Part shown: positions 24,702-33,540 of the stretch, piece after piece
How the letters are laid out: each line of letters begins with the position of its first letter
Position numbering within the stretch: the stretch's first letter is position 1
NCBI GenBank assembly: GCA_002923375.1
Contig: BEIJ01000001.1
Coordinates: forward strand, 1,178,001-1,242,000
Direction: 5' to 3'
Length of the DNA: 64,000 nt
From: a bacterium HR33
Lineage (GTDB): Bacteria > Gemmatimonadota > Gemmatimonadetes > Gemmatimonadales > GWC2-71-9
Program-made: the position numbers and the translations under genes
The notes under the pieces: generated by a model
Told to the model about the DNA's origin: nothing
Database searches by the model: none
What the model saw: the letters and a program-made list of their open reading frames with translations, nothing else

Positions 24702-26441
24702 CTAATATCTCCAGCTCAGCGTGTCCGGATTGGGCGGGTGATTCTTCCGGATCTGGTCCATGATCCGCGGGATGAACATCTGCGGATACCTCAGGCGCGA
24801 ATAGGCGTTGGGCCGGGTGTGATCTCCGTTCCAACAGTGCTCGGCCCGATCCCCGTAGTCAATCTCGCCGTCATAGTACGGATCGCTGGTGCTCTCCAAG
24901 AACTCCTCCACTAGGTAGACGGCGTTGTTGAGGTAGTAGTTGTCCATGTCACCGACATAGATGTGCAACTTGCCCTTGAGCTTGGGACCCAACGTCTTCC
25001 AGTCGCGGCGCAATATGTACGAGAGGTCGTAGTTCTCGCGCCAATACTCGGCGACCGATCGATCGATCTTGCCGGTCAGTTTGTCCCAAATCGGCTTGGG
25101 ATATCCGTCCGGACCGACCGGCGAGTACACGGCTTGCCAGATATCCCACTGCTCCCCCGACCGGCCGCGGCTGCCCAGCACCAGCTCGCGGTGATTCATT
25201 TCCTCGAGCGTAGCCCTGATCTGGCCCAGCCAGTCGCGATACCCGGGCCGCGGGGTGCGCTTCCAGCGACTGGGATAGTAGTAGGCGTTGGTATCCTGGT
25301 AGATGTTGACCACGGTGAAGGCCCGGAAGTCGATGGGGTCGGGACAGGCGATCCAGGCGCCATTGAACTCGTCGGGATAGAAGACCTGCACCGCCATCGC
25401 CTCCCATCCGCCGGTGGACCCGCCGAAGGTGAAACGGGCGTATCCCTGTCCTATGCCGCGATACTTGCGTTCGATGTACGGTATCAGCTCGTACATGATG
25501 GCGTCGCCGTAGGGGCCGTTGTTGGCCGAATTCACGGCGTAGGAGTCGTCGTAGTAGGGGGTGGGGTGCTGGATCTCGATCAGGAGCACCCGCGGGAAGT
25601 TCGGACCGGTCCAGTCCTTGTAGAACTGGTAGGCATACTCCTGCTGGATCCGGTTATAGCAGTCGAGACGGAAACGTTCGCTGTACTCGCAAGGGAGATT
25701 GGGATCGGGCGGCGTTTCCCTCCAGCCGCCCATGGTGTAGGGGAAGTGACCGTGAAAGACCACCAGCGGGTACCGGGCCTGCGGGTGGGTGTCGAATCCC
25801 TCCGGCAGCAAGACGTGCGCGCCCAGGTACATCGGACGCCCCCAGAAGTCGCTCAGAAGTTTGCTCTGGATCCGCTCGTGCTTGACGTATTTGGTCTCCG
25901 GGGGATCGGGGATCGGCGGAATTTCCTGATCCAGCACGATGCGTATGGTTTCGTCCCGCTTGGGATCTACGTAAACCGCCCGGGGCCTGGAGTAAAGATT
26001 CCCGGGTTTTCGGTTCCACTGCTGCCCTTCTCCTTTGTCCGGTGGCAACTTGACGACGTGGCCGTCGGCGCGGTGAAAGGTCTCGTAGCGATTGAGTAGT
26101 CCCTGGACCCAGTAGCGGCCCGGCGGCAGCGCTGCCAGGCTCTTTACGGGATAACCGAAAATCGATGCGTCTATGATCGCCTCCGCTCCGGGAGCGAGAC
26201 CTTCGACGTCGATTCCGAATATGAGCTGCGTGTTGTAGCCGTCGTTGATCTGGAAGCGGGGCTCCGCGGTGGAATCGACCGAAAGCATCAGCAGCATCCG
26301 GCCGTCGAGGGGTAAGGCGCTCCGTTCCGGAGGGAAGCTCAGGGCGAACCTGACACCCTGCATCTGCCGCTCAGCGGGATGAGCGCTGATCGCGACTGTG
26401 GCGAGAGCCGCCACCAAAGCGGGCCTAGCGAGAGGTCTCAT
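24702..26441 (-). CDS. secreted esterase/alpha-beta hydrolase (putative esterase family)
   Basis: 579 residues, ATG 26441 behind AAGGGAG. A signal peptide (LVAALATVAISAHPA) and an N-terminal Ig-like or beta-rich region (residues 30-170) precede an esterase D-like hydrolase domain. That domain carries YPLVVFHGHFPY (oxyanion strand), RFTFGGSTGGWEAMA with the GxSxGG nucleophile elbow, and later Asp/His-rich segments including DMDNYYLNNAV and HCWNGDHT. The plan resembles ferric-enterochelin esterase-like proteins. Likely extracytoplasmic ester hydrolysis; substrate unknown. Confidence 0.8.
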   Translation of the reverse strand: MRPLARPALVAALATVAISAHPAERQMQGVRFALSFPPERSALPLDGRMLLMLSVDSTAEPRFQINDGYNTQLIFGIDVEGLAPGAEAIIDASIFGYPVKSLAALPPGRYWVQGLLNRYETFHRADGHVVKLPPDKGEGQQWNRKPGNLYSRPRAVYVDPKRDETIRIVLDQEIPPIPDPPETKYVKHERIQSKLLSDFWGRPMYLGAHVLLPEGFDTHPQARYPLVVFHGHFPYTMGGWRETPPDPNLPCEYSERFRLDCYNRIQQEYAYQFYKDWTGPNFPRVLLIEIQHPTPYYDDSYAVNSANNGPYGDAIMYELIPYIERKYRGIGQGYARFTFGGSTGGWEAMAVQVFYPDEFNGAWIACPDPIDFRAFTVVNIYQDTNAYYYPSRWKRTPRPGYRDWLGQIRATLEEMNHRELVLGSRGRSGEQWDIWQAVYSPVGPDGYPKPIWDKLTGKIDRSVAEYWRENYDLSYILRRDWKTLGPKLKGKLHIYVGDMDNYYLNNAVYLVEEFLESTSDPYYDGEIDYGDRAEHCWNGDHTRPNAYSRLRYPQMFIPRIMDQIRKNHPPNPDTLSWRY

Positions 26442-26542
26442 AGCAACTCCCTTGATAGCCGATCGAAGTTCGCCTAAACCGTGCCGCCGCGATACATTGG
26501 CACGAGGATAATTGCGCCGAAGCGTTCAAGGAGGACGGGTTC

Positions 26543-28096
26543 ATGAAAACCGCCGTCATGCTCGCGCTGCTTATGCTGCCCGTTGCGGGGCTGGAAAGTC
26601 AAGAGCTGGGCACGGTGCATTTCCCCACCACCGCCGGGCCGGAGGCGCAAGCCCACTTCCTGCGCGGCCTGGCTCTGCTCCATTCGTTCGAGTACGACCG
26701 AGCCGCCCGCGAGTTTCGCCAGGCGCAACGCATAGAACCGGGTTTCGCCATGGCGTACTGGGGCGAGGCCCTGACCTACACCCACCCTATCTGGAATCAG
26801 CAGGACCGAGACGCCGCTCGGGCGGTGCTCGGCAGGTTGGGCGACACTCGAGCCGCACGCCTGTCCCGGGCGGCCGACGCCCGGGAGAGAGCCTACCTCG
26901 AAGCGGTGGAGATCCTCTACGGGGACGGGCCCAAGGCGCGCCGGGATACTCTGTACGCCAGCGCCATGGAACGGATCGTGCGCGAGTACCCGGATGATCA
27001 AGAGGCCAAAGCGCTATACGCTCTCGCCCTGTTGGGGCTGGGCCAAGGAGTGCGTGACGTCCCGACATATATGCGCGCCGCCGCCATAGCCCAAGAGGTG
27101 TTCGAGGCGAACCCGAATCATCCGGGAGCCGCTCACTACATCATTCACGCCTTCGACGATCCGGTTCACGCACCACTCGGCCTGAAGGCGGCGCGGGCCT
27201 ACTCGGCTATTGCGCCCGACGCGCCCCACGCGCAGCACATGACCTCCCACATTTTCGTTGCGATGGGGATGTGGGACGACGTGGTGCGAGCCAACGAGCA
27301 GGCGACTGCGGTGACCGCCCGGCTCGCGGGGCGGTCCAGGGTAGGCTGCGGGCACTACAACGAGTGGCTGGCTTACGGGTACGCGCAACAGGGCCGCTAC
27401 CGGGACGCTGCCCGGCTGGTGATGGAGTGCGTGGAGGAGGTGGAGAGTGGCCGGAGAAATCCCGTGTCGCTGGGCATGATGAAGGCGCGATATCTGATAG
27501 ATACCGGCGATTGGTCGGGTACGGTAGCCGCTGCAAGAGTCGACACCGCGCAAGTGACCCCTCCGGTACGCTTCGCTTTGGATTTGGCGGCGGGATTGGA
27601 AGCGGCGGCTGCGGGTGAGTCGGTTGAGGCGCGCCGGGCGTTGAGCCGAATGGAGCAGCGATTGCAGCGCTCTCCGGGTGGCGAGCGAGGGAATCTCGAG
27701 GTGATGACCCTGGTCCTGCGGGCGGCGGTGCTCCACGCCGAAGGCAGGTCTGAGGAGGCGTTGGAGACCGCCGAGCGCGCGGCGCGACTGGAAGCGGATC
27801 TGCCTTACGAGTTCGGACCTCCCGCAACCTACAAACCTCCCCGGGAGCTCAGGGGCGAGCTGTTGCTTTCCTCGGGGAGGGCGGAGGAGGCCGCGAAAGA
27901 ATTTCGCCGGGCGCTCGAGCGCACACCGGGCCGGACTCAGGCCTTGTTGGGGCTTGCCCGGGCTGCCAGCCGGGCCGGGGAGGTGGAGACCGCCGCGGCG
28001 GCCTACGCTCAGCTGGCTGAAATCTGGAAGGCGGCGGATTCGGCGCTCGGCGCGCTCAGGGAGGAGGCGCTAGGGTTCGCTAGGCGGCGGCCGTAG
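26543..28096 (+). CDS. secreted TPR-repeat protein
   Basis: 517 residues with AAGGAGG upstream of ATG 26543 and a short signal peptide (MLALLMLPVAGLESQ). TPR units begin at AQAHFLRGLALLHSFEYDRAAREFRQA and recur to the C-terminus (EALETAERAARLEADLPYEF; AEEAAKEFRRALERTPGRTQALLGLARAASRAG). The internal HPGAAHYIIHAFDDPVHAP and HMTSHIFVAMGMWDDVV are typical of a widespread family of secreted TPR proteins often found with redox or quinoprotein genes. The His-rich motifs could bind metal, but no function is established. It overlaps the convergent DAHP synthase by 17 bases. Confidence 0.82.
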   Translation: MKTAVMLALLMLPVAGLESQELGTVHFPTTAGPEAQAHFLRGLALLHSFEYDRAAREFRQAQRIEPGFAMAYWGEALTYTHPIWNQQDRDAARAVLGRLGDTRAARLSRAADARERAYLEAVEILYGDGPKARRDTLYASAMERIVREYPDDQEAKALYALALLGLGQGVRDVPTYMRAAAIAQEVFEANPNHPGAAHYIIHAFDDPVHAPLGLKAARAYSAIAPDAPHAQHMTSHIFVAMGMWDDVVRANEQATAVTARLAGRSRVGCGHYNEWLAYGYAQQGRYRDAARLVMECVEEVESGRRNPVSLGMMKARYLIDTGDWSGTVAAARVDTAQVTPPVRFALDLAAGLEAAAAGESVEARRALSRMEQRLQRSPGGERGNLEVMTLVLRAAVLHAEGRSEEALETAERAARLEADLPYEFGPPATYKPPRELRGELLLSSGRAEEAAKEFRRALERTPGRTQALLGLARAASRAGEVETAAAAYAQLAEIWKAADSALGALREEALGFARRRP

Positions 28097-29114
28097 CCAG
28101 CGATCGCCCCAGCGCAGCCGCGATCTGTTTGACCTGCTCCATCAGGCTGGCGAACGTCCCTAGCGTGAGGGATTGATCGCCGTCCGAGCGGGCCCGGTCG
28201 GGATCGGGATGGGTTTCCACCAGCAGGCCGTCCGCCCCGGCCGCCACTCCGGCTAAGGCGATGGGTATCACCAGGTCGCGCCTTCCCGCGGCATGGCTGG
28301 GATCGATCACCACCGGAAGGTGGGTCTCCTTTTTCAGGAAGGGCACCGCACCTATATCCAAGCTGAATCGCAGCGCCCGCTCGAAAGTGCGGATCCCGCG
28401 CTCGCACAGTATGACGTTGCGATTGCCCCGCGAGAGGATGTATTCCGCGGCCAGCAGGAACTCTTCCAGGGTGGCCGAAAGCCCGCGCTTCAGGAGCACC
28501 GGTTTTCCCGCCTCGCCTGCTTCGGACAAGAGAGCGAAGTTCTGCATGTTGCGGGCTCCGATCTGAAGCACGTCGGCGGTCTGGGCCACGACCTCCACTT
28601 GGCGGGTGTCCAACACCTCGGTGACCACGGGAAGGCCGGTTCTTGCCCGAGCTTCCGCCAAATACTCCAGGGCCTGGGGACCCAGGCCGCGGAACGAGTA
28701 GGGAGAAGTGCGCGGCTTGAACGCCCCGCCCCGGAGAGCCACCGCGCCTGCTTGCTTGACCGACTCCGCCGTGTCGAGAATCATTTCCCTGCTCTCCACC
28801 GAGCAGGGCCCGGCGATAACATGGATCGCGCCGTCCCCGACGCCTCCCGCCGCCTCCCGGAGTTTCACCACGGTGTCACCCGCCGCAAACTCCCTAGCGG
28901 CGAGCTTGTAGGGCTTTTCTACTGGAAGGATCGTCTCCACCGCCGGAAACGAGAGCATCGGTACTTCGCGAAGCCGGTCTTCATCTCCGATACAGCCCAC
29001 GATGGTCCGGGTGACACCGCGGGAGACGTGGGGCGTGAGTCCTAGTTCCTGGATTTTTTCTATCACTTGTTCTAGATCGCTCTCGGTGGCGTCGGGACGC
29101 AGGACCACGATCAT
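28080..29114 (-). CDS. aroF: 3-deoxy-7-phosphoheptulonate (DAHP) synthase, type I-beta
   Basis: 344 residues. An N-terminal ferredoxin-like/ACT-type regulatory domain (residues 1-70: IVVLRPDATESDLEQVIEKI, GLTPHVSRGVTRTIVGCIGD) precedes the (beta/alpha)8 barrel: IAGPCSVESREMI, GGAFKPRTSPYSFRG, KRGLSATLEEFLLAAEYI, ILCERGIRTF and VIDPSHAAGRRD. This matches the Thermotoga/Bacillus type I-beta enzymes. It condenses PEP with erythrose-4-phosphate as the first step of the shikimate pathway. AGGGAGGTGAG precedes ATG 29114. It is regulated by the attenuator immediately upstream, and probably allosterically through the N-terminal domain. Confidence 0.93.
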   Translation of the reverse strand: MIVVLRPDATESDLEQVIEKIQELGLTPHVSRGVTRTIVGCIGDEDRLREVPMLSFPAVETILPVEKPYKLAAREFAAGDTVVKLREAAGGVGDGAIHVIAGPCSVESREMILDTAESVKQAGAVALRGGAFKPRTSPYSFRGLGPQALEYLAEARARTGLPVVTEVLDTRQVEVVAQTADVLQIGARNMQNFALLSEAGEAGKPVLLKRGLSATLEEFLLAAEYILSRGNRNVILCERGIRTFERALRFSLDIGAVPFLKKETHLPVVIDPSHAAGRRDLVIPIALAGVAAGADGLLVETHPDPDRARSDGDQSLTLGTFASLMEQVKQIAAALGRSLATAAA

Positions 29115-29130
29115 CTCTACTCACCTCCCT

Positions 29131-29164
29131 AAAAAGAAATCGGCCCCGAATTTTTCGGGGCCGA
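29131..29164 (-). terminator. intrinsic terminator of the aroF attenuator
   Basis: Reading the minus strand, an 11-bp perfect stem (29164-29154 with 29150-29140, three-A loop) is followed directly by TTTCTTTTT (29139-29131). It lies between the leader ORF and the aroF ribosome-binding site, so it would stop transcription before the gene. The 5' arm contains CGGCCCCG, which can instead pair with the CGGGGCCG of the leader (29233-29226). Confidence 0.85.
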
Positions 29165-29195
29165 GTGGGTCGTCAGGGTCGTTACCGACGTTGCG

Positions 29196-29273
29196 CTATC
29201 GTTTTCCGATGGCGCACGACTCCACCGGCCCCGCGGGGCCGTACCAATACCAGGAGTACCGCCGTGCGCTCAT
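29196..29273 (-). CDS. aroF leader peptide (Tyr/Trp-rich, 25 codons)
   Basis: ATG 29273-29271 opens a 25-codon ORF ending TAG 29198-29196. It begins MSARRYSWYWYGP: codons 6-11 are Tyr-Ser-Trp-Tyr-Trp-Tyr, three Tyr and two Trp codons in a row of six. The first base after the last Tyr codon (29240) starts leader segment 1 (GGCCCC), so a ribosome stalled here would cover segment 1. No Shine-Dalgarno precedes it, but TATGCT ends eight bases before the ATG, consistent with a leaderless mRNA. The composition fits sensing of charged tRNA-Tyr and tRNA-Trp. Confidence 0.75.
   Translation of the reverse strand: MSARRYSWYWYGPAGPVESCAIGKR
29226..29240 (-). promoter_or_regulatory. attenuator segments 1 and 2 (antiterminator arm)
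   Basis: Minus-strand GGCCCC (29240-29235) and CGGGGCCG (29233-29226) can fold on each other with a tight loop. Segment 2 can alternatively pair over 8 bp with CGGCCCCG in the terminator 5' arm (29163-29156). The two pairings exclude each other, which gives the switch between termination and read-through. Confidence 0.65.
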
Positions 29274-29281
29274 CGTGCTTC

Positions 29282-29311
29282 AGCATACTTAGTCGGCGAG
29301 GCTTCTGTCAA
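29282..29311 (-). promoter_or_regulatory. promoter of the aroF leader
   Basis: On the minus strand TTGACA (29311-29306) and TATGCT (29287-29282) are separated by 18 bases, a near-consensus sigma-70 type promoter. The predicted start of transcription falls at or within a few bases of the leader ATG (29273). The -35 box overlaps the stop codon of the upstream membrane-protein gene (29308-29310). Confidence 0.7.
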
Positions 29312-29682
29312 CTCGCCGGCTGCACCGCCTGTTTGGCGCCGGGAGCGGCCCGCATGAGAAGCCAGTAGCATCCGAAGGACACAAAGCCGGCCGAGAACCA
29401 AGCGGGGTCGAACAAAAAGCGGAGGCTTTCTACCAGGATCCTGCTCAAAGCGGCGAGGATACCGGCCAAAAGAGCGGCCAGCATCACTCCCCCGACGGCG
29501 CCGAGGAGGCCGGAGTAGCTCACCAGCCACTTTATCCCCTCGGTCCCGGTCCAGACGAAGTGAAGGTTGAGGAGCCAGAAGCCAAGGAAGCTCAAGTATT
29601 GCAGCAGACCGGTCGCCATCAGCGCGCGATTGAAGCTCCCTTCAGGATCGCTCTTGCGAACCGCTGCACCGGGAGGAATCAT
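29308..29682 (-). CDS. small membrane protein, unknown function
   Basis: 124 residues from ATG 29682 (GAGGGAA upstream). Three predicted helices: MATGLLQYLSFLGFWLLNLHFV, SGLLGAVGGVMLAALLAGILAA, and WFSAGFVSFGCYWLLMRA. The short N-terminus is soluble (SDPEGSFNRA). I do not recognise the family. Its 3' end runs into the aroF promoter, so aroF is probably transcribed independently. It diverges from the sortilin-like gene, with starts about 47 bases apart. Confidence 0.6.
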   Translation of the reverse strand: MIPPGAAVRKSDPEGSFNRALMATGLLQYLSFLGFWLLNLHFVWTGTEGIKWLVSYSGLLGAVGGVMLAALLAGILAALSRILVESLRFLFDPAWFSAGFVSFGCYWLLMRAAPGAKQAVQPAS

Positions 29683-29729
29683 TGATCGCTTCCCTCGCAC
29701 GGCGGAACACCTGGCAGGAGATGGTAACC

Positions 29730-32700
29730 ATGGAGCAAGTCCGACGAGCAATCGCAGCAGCGGTGGCCCTTCTTTCACTCGGAGGGCCGGTTCAGGCCCA
29801 GCGCCGCCAAGCCGGAGGGTCGCAGCCGGTCGTGGACCCTTCGCTCTACAGCCAGCTGCGGTACCGCCACATCGGGCCGGTGGGTAATCGCATAACCTCG
29901 GTTCATGGCGTTCCGGGCGATCCCAATACGTACTACGTAGGCGCCGCTTCCGGGGGAGTATGGAAGACCACCGACGGCGGCGTCAATTGGAGCCCGATCT
30001 TCGACGATCAGCCGGCTCAATCGATCGGCTCTATAGCGATCGCTCCCTCCAACCCCAACATAGTCTGGGTGGGAACCGGGGAGGCTCACATTCGCAGCCA
30101 CATCTCTATAGGCAACGGGGTTTACAGGTCCCTGGACGCCGGCAAGACCTGGACCCACATGGGACTGGACAGCACCGGCCGCGTAGCTCGGATAGTCATT
30201 CATCCCCAGAACCCCGACATAGTGTTGGTCTGCGCCCAGGGGCACAACTACGGCCCGCAGCAGGACAAGGGTGTCTATCGCACCACCGACGGCGGCAGGA
30301 ACTGGACCCAGGTTCTCTTCGTGGATCCCAACACGGGTTGCTCGGATCTTGCGATGGACCCCACCAATCCGGCGATTCTTTTCGCCGGGTTCTGGCAGCT
30401 GGAGATCAAGACCTGGGGGCGCGAGTCGGGAGGGCCCGGCTCGGGAATATTCAAGTCCACCGACGGAGGAGTGACCTGGAGAAGGCTTCGCGGTAACGGG
30501 CTTCCGGAGCGCGATCACGGCAAGGTGGCGCTGGCGATCGCCCGAACCAACCCCAATCACATCTACGCCCTGATCGAAACCGGAGACGGGGTTCCCTGGC
30601 ACGGAAGGCCCACCGACAGCGGCGAGCTGTGGACCTCGATGGACGGAGGAGAGACCTGGCAGCTCACCAGCCATGACCGGCAGCTGGCAGGGCGCACCCA
30701 GTACTACTCGCGGGTGGTGGTGCAGCCGGACGACGAGAACGAGGCGTACTTTTTGTCCGCGGCGTTCAGCCGGACGCTGGACGGCGGGAGGACCACGGTG
30801 GATCCCTCCTTCGGCAACTCGCCGGGCGGAGACAATCACGATATGTGGATCGATCCGCTGAATCCGGATCGCATGATCGTGGGCAACGACGGCGGGGTTT
30901 CGATTTCAACCAATCGCGGCCGGACCTGGTTCCGCATTCAGCTTCCGGTGGCGCAGATGTATCACGTCACGGTGGACAACCGGATTCCCTATTACGTGTA
31001 CGGGAACCGGCAGGACGGTCCTTCGTTCCGCGGGCCGAGCAACAGCCGGACCGGGGGGTTCGGGGGCGGGAACATAGCGCGCTCGGAGTGGCATTCGGTG
31101 GCGGGGGGTGAGAGCGGGTGGGCCACTCCGGATCCGGTGGATCCGGACATCGTCTGGTCCAGCGCTTCGGGCTCGGGCTCGGTGGGCGGGATCGTGACTA
31201 GAATGGATCTCAAAACGCGGCAGGCGCACCATGTGGAAGTGTGGCCGGTGAGCACCGTGGGCTGGCCGGCGGCGGATCTCAAGTACCGGTTCGTGTGGAC
31301 CTTCCCGCTGACGATCTCCCCCCACGACCACAACAAGGTTTACGTGGGGAGCCAGTACGTTCACGTGACCACGGACGGCGGAAAGAGCTGGAAGGAGATC
31401 AGTCCCGACCTTACGCTCAACGACAAGAGCAAGCAGCAGATCTCCGGCGGGCTTACGCCCGACAATATCGGGGTCGAGTACTTCAACGTGATCTTCGCCA
31501 TCGCGGAGTCTCCGCTGAAGCCGGGTCTTTTGTGGGTGGGTACCAATGACGGTCTGGTGCACGTTTCCCGCGACGGCGGGCAGACCTGGACCAATGTCAC
31601 CGCCAACATTCCGGATCTTCCTCCCTACGGCACGATCAGCAACATCGAGCCGTCGCGCTACGACACGGGAACGGCGTACATCTCGGTGGATTTCCATCAG
31701 GTGAACGGCCGGGATCCTTACCTTTACAAGACTACCGACTACGGCCGCACCTGGAGGAAGATCACCAACGGGATCCCGCGGAGTCCCTTGAGCTACACTC
31801 ACGTGATCCGGGAAGACCCGGTGCGGCGCGGGTTGCTCTATGCGGGGACGGAGAATGCGCTCTACGTGTCGTTCAACGACGGCGAGCTGTGGCAGCCGTT
31901 GCAGCTCAATCTCCCCCACGCTCCGGTTTATTGGATGGTGATCCAGGAGCACTTCAACGATTTGGTGGTTGCGACCTACGGGCGGGGCTTCTGGATACTG
32001 GACGATATTTCCCCGCTCCAGCAGCTGACGCCAGAGGTGATGGCTGCGGACGCGCATCTTTTCCGGCCGCGGCCCGCGTACCGCTTCCGGAACATACCGG
32101 GACAGATGTCCACGCCCAACGACCCGAGCGTAGGAGAGAATCCCGAGTACGGAGCTACCATCAACTACTGGCTCAAGTCCCAGCCGGAAGGAAGGGTGAC
32201 TATTACCATCCTCGACGAGCGGGGCAATACGGTGAGAACTCTCAACGGCACCCGGAACGCGGGGATCAACCGGATCTATTGGGACCTCCGCAACGAGCCC
32301 ACCAGGGAAGCGCGCATGCGGGTTAAGCCCCTCTATGCCGACTGGGTGGAGGTTCCTCCCGAGGGCCGCACGGCTCCCGGAACCGGCCGCTTTTCGGTGC
32401 TCATGCCGCCCGGGAGATACACGGTAAAGCTCACCGTCGGGGGCCGGGAGTACACTCAGCCGCTGGAGGTTCGCAAGGATCCCAACTCGGGCGGGAGCGA
32501 GGAAGAGATCCGGACCCAGGTGGCCAGGTTGCTCGATCTCCAGAACGACATGAACGCCGCGGTGGACATGTACAACCAGATCGAGTTGATCCGGATGCAG
32601 CTTCAGAATCTGGGCCGGACGTTGGCCGCCAATGCGGAATTTTCCGGGCTTAGGGCGGCTGCCGACTCGCTGGAACAGAAGTTCATAGCGGTGGAGGAGA

Positions 32701-32987
32701 ACCTGCACCAGCTGCGCGTGACCGGGCGGGGCCAGGACAACATCCGGTGGCCCATAAAGCTCATAGGGCAGATCGCCTATCTGGCCAACGGGATGGCCTC
32801 TTCGGATTTCGCTCCGACCACGCAGCAGGTTCAGGTGCACGAGCTTTTCAAGGAGCAGATAAGGACCAACCGGACCCGGTTGGACGAGCTGATCGCGAGG
32901 GACTTGGCGGAGTTCAACTCCAGGCTCCAGAGTCGCGGCGTAGGAAACATCGTATCGACCGTGCCGCAAGCGCGGCTTACGCCCTGA
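29730..32987 (+). CDS. secreted sortilin/VPS10-like BNR-repeat protein
   Basis: 1085 residues from ATG 29730; CAGGAG at 29715-29720 fits this start better than 29721. After a signal peptide (AAAVALLSLGGPVQAQ) come two propeller-sized regions with at least nine Asp-box (BNR) motifs S/T-x-D-x-G-x-x-W: TTDGGVNW, SLDAGKTW, TTDGGRNW, STDGGVTW, SMDGGETW, STNRGRTW, TTDGGKSW, SRDGGQTW, TTDYGRTW. A linker domain with VTITILDERGNTVRTL (FlgD-like Ig fold) and a C-terminal helical region (residues 930-1060) follow. Proteins of this plan are abundant in Gemmatimonadota; they are called glycosyl hydrolases but lack proven catalytic residues. Function unproven. Confidence 0.88.
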   Translation: MEQVRRAIAAAVALLSLGGPVQAQRRQAGGSQPVVDPSLYSQLRYRHIGPVGNRITSVHGVPGDPNTYYVGAASGGVWKTTDGGVNWSPIFDDQPAQSIGSIAIAPSNPNIVWVGTGEAHIRSHISIGNGVYRSLDAGKTWTHMGLDSTGRVARIVIHPQNPDIVLVCAQGHNYGPQQDKGVYRTTDGGRNWTQVLFVDPNTGCSDLAMDPTNPAILFAGFWQLEIKTWGRESGGPGSGIFKSTDGGVTWRRLRGNGLPERDHGKVALAIARTNPNHIYALIETGDGVPWHGRPTDSGELWTSMDGGETWQLTSHDRQLAGRTQYYSRVVVQPDDENEAYFLSAAFSRTLDGGRTTVDPSFGNSPGGDNHDMWIDPLNPDRMIVGNDGGVSISTNRGRTWFRIQLPVAQMYHVTVDNRIPYYVYGNRQDGPSFRGPSNSRTGGFGGGNIARSEWHSVAGGESGWATPDPVDPDIVWSSASGSGSVGGIVTRMDLKTRQAHHVEVWPVSTVGWPAADLKYRFVWTFPLTISPHDHNKVYVGSQYVHVTTDGGKSWKEISPDLTLNDKSKQQISGGLTPDNIGVEYFNVIFAIAESPLKPGLLWVGTNDGLVHVSRDGGQTWTNVTANIPDLPPYGTISNIEPSRYDTGTAYISVDFHQVNGRDPYLYKTTDYGRTWRKITNGIPRSPLSYTHVIREDPVRRGLLYAGTENALYVSFNDGELWQPLQLNLPHAPVYWMVIQEHFNDLVVATYGRGFWILDDISPLQQLTPEVMAADAHLFRPRPAYRFRNIPGQMSTPNDPSVGENPEYGATINYWLKSQPEGRVTITILDERGNTVRTLNGTRNAGINRIYWDLRNEPTREARMRVKPLYADWVEVPPEGRTAPGTGRFSVLMPPGRYTVKLTVGGREYTQPLEVRKDPNSGGSEEEIRTQVARLLDLQNDMNAAVDMYNQIELIRMQLQNLGRTLAANAEFSGLRAAADSLEQKFIAVEENLHQLRVTGRGQDNIRWPIKLIGQIAYLANGMASSDFAPTTQQVQVHELFKEQIRTNRTRLDELIARDLAEFNSRLQSRGVGNIVSTVPQARLTP

Positions 32988-33126
32988 CTGGGGATGTTTG
33001 AAGCGCAGGCGGCCGAATGCTCGGGATACCGCCCTAGCCCGAGCGCGGCTGGCCGCGGGGTCTTGACGCGGGGGGGGAAGTGCATGTTATCGGGAACTGG
33101 ATGTAGCCCGGTCGAGGGATCCTCCA

Positions 33127-33540
33127 ATGCTGTGGATTTCCGGATTGTTGGCCGCTGGAATGATGGCGGCGCCTCCCGATACGGTCCGAATTCGAGGCGA
33201 TACTCCGGCCTGCTCCTCTTGTCGCTTGACGGTAACTCCGCTGGTGGTCCTCGGCAGTCCCGGTGATACCGTGGGTCCCGACCTACAGTACTGGGTCGCC
33301 GCCGATAGTAGGGGGCGTTACTACGTGGCGCCTACGATCGGGCTGGGGCAGGTGGCGGTGTACGACTCCACAGGGCGCTTGCTTGGACTGCTCGGCCGGC
33401 GGGGGCAGGGCCCGGGAGAGTTCGAGCATGCGGGTTCTGCGATACCGCAGGCACACCGAATCATCATTTTCACACCAACTTTCAATGTCAAACCGGGGTC
33501 AATTGCTACCAGTGCACGTGCCACGTTGCCTGGATGGTAG
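33127..33540 (+). pseudogene. truncated six-bladed beta-propeller gene
   Basis: The frame starts with a signal peptide (MLWISGLLAAGMMAAPPD), then TPACSSCRLTVTPLVVLGSPGD and YDSTGRLLGLLGRRGQGPGEFEHAG. This matches the first blades of the complete propeller at 36954 (CRTCTIEVELIATLGDPHD and FGRPGRGPGEFG). After about residue 105 the similarity ends and the frame closes within 33 residues of unrelated sequence. About 250 residues are therefore missing. A short IS-end-like stretch lies about 170 bases downstream. Remnant of a propeller paralogue. Confidence 0.65.

Noticed and set aside
29131-29290. T-box riboswitch upstream of aroF
   Set aside because: No T-box AGGGTGGNACCGCG sequence or specifier loop; the leader ORF and alternate stems explain the region better.
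30906-32969. Long minus-strand open frame (687 codons) inside the sortilin-like gene
   Set aside because: Shadow of the plus-strand gene: no domain, no ribosome-binding site, Arg/Pro/His-rich composition typical of antisense frames in high-GC genes.
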